Assembly: GCA_002329445.1 (NCBI GenBank)
Contig: DCTU01000224.1
Span: 14,974 to 24,161 of the forward strand
DNA from: a bacterium UBP9_UBA1432
GTDB taxonomy: Bacteria; Vulcanimicrobiota; Xenobia; Xenobiales; Xenobiaceae
Direction: 5' to 3'
Length of the DNA stretch: 9,188 nucleotides
The translations under genes and the position numbers were made by a program. The notes beneath the pieces are model-generated. The model worked only from the letters and a program-made list of their open reading frames with translations. It ran no database searches and had not been told where the DNA came from. This document shows, piece by piece, positions 6,954 to 9,188 of this stretch. Within the stretch, counting starts at the first letter, position 1. Every line of letters starts with the position of its first letter.

Positions 6954-7522
6954 CAGAAGAGGTCCATCCCCGCGATTTGCCAGGATCCCTCCACCGGGCG
7001 CATCACGAAGCGGCCCAGGCGCAGGCGGATGGTGGCCGAGGTGCCGTCGGTATCCTCGAAGGTCATGGCCTCGGTGCCGATGATGGGGACGCTGGAGAGG
7101 ACCTCCACCGTCCCATCCGGAAGGGCCTTGAACTCCGCAAAGCCGGACTGGAAGTCCTGCAGATGGTAGTCCTCGTGGCGGAAGATGTCCTCGTGGAAGG
7201 CCCGGAAGGCGTCCCGAATTTCCTCCGCCGCCCCTTCCTTCTCGGGATGACGGGCCTGATACTCTTGAGCCGTCGCCTCGATGGCCAGATGGATTCGCCC
7301 CAGCACGGCCTCCAGGTCTCGGGCCTGGTAGGCCGCGTGAAGACCTTCAAGGACCTCCAGGATGGCTGCCTGCTGCTCTGAAGAGACCTCCAGGGCCTCA
7401 GGCGACGTCGACGCGTCCGACGAAGAGCCCGGCGAAGCGACTGGAGCCGGTTCATCATGCCGGTCGCAACCGGCGACAAGCAGGAACGCGGCAAGCAGGG
7501 CCACGGCACAGCGGAGAAGCAT
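6953..7522 (-). CDS. Predicted lipoprotein with possible NTF2-like domain
   Basis: This 189-residue protein starts with a lipoprotein signal peptide: MLLRC, a hydrophobic core, and a lipobox VAGC with the lipidated cysteine at C19. The residue after it is Asp (D20), which in enterobacteria signals retention in the inner membrane. Residues 20-45 are a Ser/Pro/Ala tether. The remainder (about 46-189) begins with a helix containing LEGLHAAYQARDLEAVLG and ends in several predicted strands (about 136-189), an order that resembles the NTF2/SnoaL fold. That is inference; I do not recognise the family. An in-frame ATG exists at 7555, but I chose 7522 because AAGGA (7529-7533) lies 6 bases upstream and the signal peptide is then of normal length. 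It is the first gene of an operon with rlmN and the FHA gene, behind the promoter at 7570-7578. Confidence 0.85.
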   Translation of the reverse strand: MLLRCAVALLAAFLLVAGCDRHDEPAPVASPGSSSDASTSPEALEVSSEQQAAILEVLEGLHAAYQARDLEAVLGRIHLAIEATAQEYQARHPEKEGAAEEIRDAFRAFHEDIFRHEDYHLQDFQSGFAEFKALPDGTVEVLSSVPIIGTEAMTFEDTDGTSATIRLRLGRFVMRPVEGSWQIAGMDLF

Positions 7523-7528
7523 GGAGAT

Positions 7529-7533
7529 TCCTT
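7529..7533 (-). promoter_or_regulatory. Ribosome binding site fixing the lipoprotein start
   Basis: AAGGA on the minus strand lies 6 bases before the ATG at 7522. It decides against the in-frame ATG at 7555, which lacks a comparable site and would add 11 residues before the signal peptide. Confidence 0.7.
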
Positions 7534-7534
7534 T

Positions 7535-7606
7535 CCAGGGCATCGGGACCCGCACAAGGGCCCGGGGTGATTATACCACCGGGAGCAAGCCGACCCGATG
7601 CCCTGG
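7535..7606. repeat. Perfect 13-bp inverted repeat centred on the operon promoter
   Basis: CCAGGGCATCGGG (7535-7547) and CCCGATGCCCTGG (7594-7606) are exact reverse complements separated by 46 bases. The centre of symmetry (7570/7571) falls on the edge of the TATAAT box of the extended -10 promoter. Inside it a smaller imperfect hairpin can form around that box (GGTG/CACC with flanking CCC/GGG, 7561-7583). Possible roles are a two-site operator, a structure in read-through transcripts coming from fmt, or the remnant of a small inverted-repeat element. No U-tract follows, so a terminator is unlikely. Confidence 0.8.
7570..7578 (-). promoter_or_regulatory. Extended -10 promoter of the lipoprotein-rlmN-FHA operon
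   Basis: The minus strand reads TGGTATAAT: a perfect TATAAT box (7570-7575) preceded by the TGn extension. The region 17 bases upstream (TCGGGT) is a poor -35 match, which is typical of extended -10 promoters. Transcription should start near 7563, giving a leader of about 40 bases before the ATG at 7522. It sits in the 97-base gap after the fmt stop, so the downstream operon can be expressed independently of def-fmt. Confidence 0.72.
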
Positions 7607-7619
7607 GAGCTGAGCGGCC

Positions 7620-8549
7620 TCAGTTCGAGCCGAAGCGCTCTCCGGGCCGCAGGCCGCGCCCCTGGACGAAGGCCCAGCCGTCCATCCAACCCTTCCCGGC
7701 AGGCTTGAGCTCCTTCAAGAGGACAGCTCCCTGCCCGGTGGCCACCACCGGGCCCTTCCCCTTCTCGAGGCGCAACACGGTCCCAGGCGGGCCCTGAAGA
7801 TCGGGCTGGACCTCGGCACGCCCCAGCTTCACGGGCTGGTCGCGCCAGAAGGTCAGGGCTGCCGGTTCGTGGGCCAGGGCGCGGAGGAAGTCTCGGACCC
7901 TGGAGGCGGGAAGAGCCCAATCCAAGACCAGGTCTCCCTTGCGCAGGGGTCGGGTGTAGTCGGCCTCTGAAGGCTGAGGTCGGCGGACCAGGTTTCCGGC
8001 CTGCAGTCCGCGCACGGTCTCCACCAGCACCCGGGCCCCTTCCCGGGCCAGACGGGCCGAGAGCTCCTGCCCCGTCTCCTCCGGGTCGATCGGGACGCTC
8101 ACCTGCATCAGCAGATCCCCGGTGTCGTAGCCCTCGTCCATCAAGAAGGTCGTCACGCCGGTCTGGGCGTCTCCGTTCATCAGGGCCGCCTGGATGGGAA
8201 TGGCGCCTCGATAGCGCGGCAGAAGGGAGGGGTGCAGGTTGACGCAGCCCAGGCGCGGCAGGTCCAGGATGGCGGGTGGGATCAGCCTGGAGTAGGCGGC
8301 CACCAGGATGACGTCGGGAGCCAGGCCGGAGAGTGCCTCCAGGAACCCGGCCTCGCGAACCCGCACCGGCTGCAGGACCTGCAGACCCAGCTCCAGCGCT
8401 CGGGCCTTGACGGGAGTCGGCGTCACCTTCAGGCCTCGGCCACGGGGGCGGTCGGGCTGACTGACGACGGCGCAGACGTCAAAAGCCGCGACCAGGCCCT
8501 CCAGGGAGGGGACCGCGAACTCCGGGGTGCCCATGAACACGACGCGCAT
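7620..8549 (-). CDS. fmt: Methionyl-tRNA formyltransferase
   Basis: This cytoplasmic enzyme transfers a formyl group from 10-formyltetrahydrofolate to the methionine on initiator tRNA. The 309-residue protein starts MRVVFMGTPEFAVPSLEGL, the classic family N-terminus. The catalytic triad is N104, H106 and D142, in GCVNLHPSLLPRYRG and GYDTGD. The folate-site loop SLLPRYRGAIPIQ is intact. After DYTRPL (about 197-202) the C-terminal OB-fold-like domain runs to the end, with KGDLVLDW and a WRDQPVKL segment. The start ATG has GGAGG 4 bases upstream. It lies 72 bases downstream of def in the same direction, the usual def-fmt pairing. No terminator is evident between it and the following lipoprotein operon, so some read-through is possible. 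Confidence 0.97.
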   Translation of the reverse strand: MRVVFMGTPEFAVPSLEGLVAAFDVCAVVSQPDRPRGRGLKVTPTPVKARALELGLQVLQPVRVREAGFLEALSGLAPDVILVAAYSRLIPPAILDLPRLGCVNLHPSLLPRYRGAIPIQAALMNGDAQTGVTTFLMDEGYDTGDLLMQVSVPIDPEETGQELSARLAREGARVLVETVRGLQAGNLVRRPQPSEADYTRPLRKGDLVLDWALPASRVRDFLRALAHEPAALTFWRDQPVKLGRAEVQPDLQGPPGTVLRLEKGKGPVVATGQGAVLLKELKPAGKGWMDGWAFVQGRGLRPGERFGSN

Positions 8550-8621
8550 CCGAGCCTCCAGACAGGGGATGCCGGCGCCTTCGCCTCCTGCCGCCAGGGC
8601 CCTGCCCGCCGGAGGAACGCG

Positions 8622-9155
8622 TCAGGCCGAGCGCGCGGTCTGAGCCCGCGGGGCGCCTTCCTCGAGGTCTTCAGCAGGCTCCTCAGGCTCGTCCTCGGTC
8701 GTCACCGGGCGGATATCGCTGGCTTTGTCGACGAAGAGGACCCCATCGAGGTGGTCCACCTCGTGTTGAAAGGCCCGGGCCAGGAAGCCCTCGGCCTGCA
8801 GTTTAAGGGGACGCCCCTGCTCGTCCAGGCCTCGGACGGAAATCCGCAGGGAACGCCAGACGTCGCCCACGACTCCGGGGATCGAAAGACACCCTTCGGT
8901 GGCCAGTTCCTCCTCGTCGCCCAGGAGGGTCAGCTTGGGGTTGACCACGCGGATCGGTCCCTCCCCGATGTCGACCACGATGACCCTCTGGGAGATGCCC
9001 ACCTGAGGCGCCGCCAGGCCGACTCCCTGGGAGGCGTACATGGTCTCGAGCATGTCGTCCAGCAGTCTCTGGATCCGCGCGTCGACCTGGCTGACGGGGC
9101 GCGCCTTCCGGCGCAGGACGGGATCAGGAACGAACTTGATATCCAAGGTGGCCAA
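8622..9155 (-). CDS. def: Peptide deformylase (TTG start)
   Basis: This metalloenzyme removes the formyl group from the N-terminal methionine of nascent proteins at the ribosome exit. All three family motifs are intact in the 177-residue protein: GVGLAAPQVG (44-53), EGCLSIPG (87-94) with metal ligand C89, and QHEVDHLDG (130-138) with ligands H131 and H135 and catalytic E132. Residues from about 147 form an acidic Glu/Pro/Ala tail beyond the core fold (TTEDEPEEPAEDLEEG). The start is a TTG at 9155, supported by GGAGGGAGG ending 6 bases upstream and by alignment of ATLDIKFVPDPVLRRKA to family N-termini; no ATG lies suitably placed. It is upstream of fmt and probably co-transcribed with it. Any promoter or preceding gene lies beyond the right edge. 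Confidence 0.96.
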   Translation of the reverse strand: MATLDIKFVPDPVLRRKARPVSQVDARIQRLLDDMLETMYASQGVGLAAPQVGISQRVIVVDIGEGPIRVVNPKLTLLGDEEELATEGCLSIPGVVGDVWRSLRISVRGLDEQGRPLKLQAEGFLARAFQHEVDHLDGVLFVDKASDIRPVTTEDEPEEPAEDLEEGAPRAQTARSA

Positions 9156-9161
9156 AGCCTA

Positions 9162-9170
9162 CCTCCCTCC
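9162..9170 (-). promoter_or_regulatory. Strong ribosome binding site fixing the TTG start of def
   Basis: GGAGGGAGG on the minus strand ends 6 bases before the TTG at 9155. A near-perfect Shine-Dalgarno at ideal spacing makes the rare TTG the most credible start. Confidence 0.7.
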
Positions 9171-9188
9171 GCCGTCCTGGCCTTCCGG

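Noticed and set aside
8550..8621. Possible structure or terminator between def and fmt
   Set aside because: CCGGCG/CGCCGG can pair over a loop of more than 20 bases, but there is no U-tract, and the two genes normally share a transcript.
9156..9188. End of a further gene upstream of def
   Set aside because: Only 33 bases are visible; one frame ends in TAG at 9159-9161, but that is too little to call a gene.

Overview
The window is a GC-rich, gene-dense stretch of bacterial chromosome with nine intact protein genes and one gene cut by the left edge. Most of it is conserved housekeeping machinery for translation initiation, ribosome modification and cell-wall precursor synthesis. I see no phage, transposon, CRISPR, tRNA or rRNA features. 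The organism cannot be placed to phylum with confidence. The GC-rich codon use, a methionyl-tRNA synthetase with a KFSTS loop and no C-terminal tRNA-binding domain, and an FhaA-type DUF3662-FHA protein suggest an environmental bacterium from a lineage other than the common proteobacterial models.

Layout from left to right: (1) the 5' part of a D-alanine--D-alanine ligase gene (ddl, minus strand, cut by the window edge), divergent from (2) metG, methionyl-tRNA synthetase (plus). (3) A YahK-type zinc alcohol dehydrogenase (minus) converges on metG with only 16 bases between the stops. (4) A Rho-independent terminator separates it from (5) a 426-residue unrecognised protein with two glycine/alanine-rich hydrophobic segments, an Ala/Pro-rich linker and a helical C-terminus (minus). 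(6) A 166-base divergent intergenic region holds a candidate promoter overlapping an 8-bp-arm inverted repeat. It leads into (7) a 99-residue unrecognised charged protein (plus). (8) A three-gene minus-strand operon follows, read right to left: lipoprotein, rlmN, DUF3662-FHA protein, with a 1-base overlap at the first junction and a 4-base gap at the second. Its promoter is a perfect extended -10 element lying at the centre of a 13-bp perfect inverted repeat. (9) fmt and def (minus, def first) close the window.

Functionally, metG, fmt and def cover three linked steps in the life of the initiator methionine: charging of the tRNA, formylation, and removal of the formyl group from the new protein. 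RlmN adds an rRNA/tRNA methylation that tunes decoding. The FHA protein, by family, is a phosphothreonine-binding adaptor, but no kinase is encoded here. The least explained parts are the divergent pair of unrecognised genes (positions 3351-5097) and the symmetrical promoter region at 7535-7606. I do not see convincing evidence of a complete new system; these are the two places I would look first.
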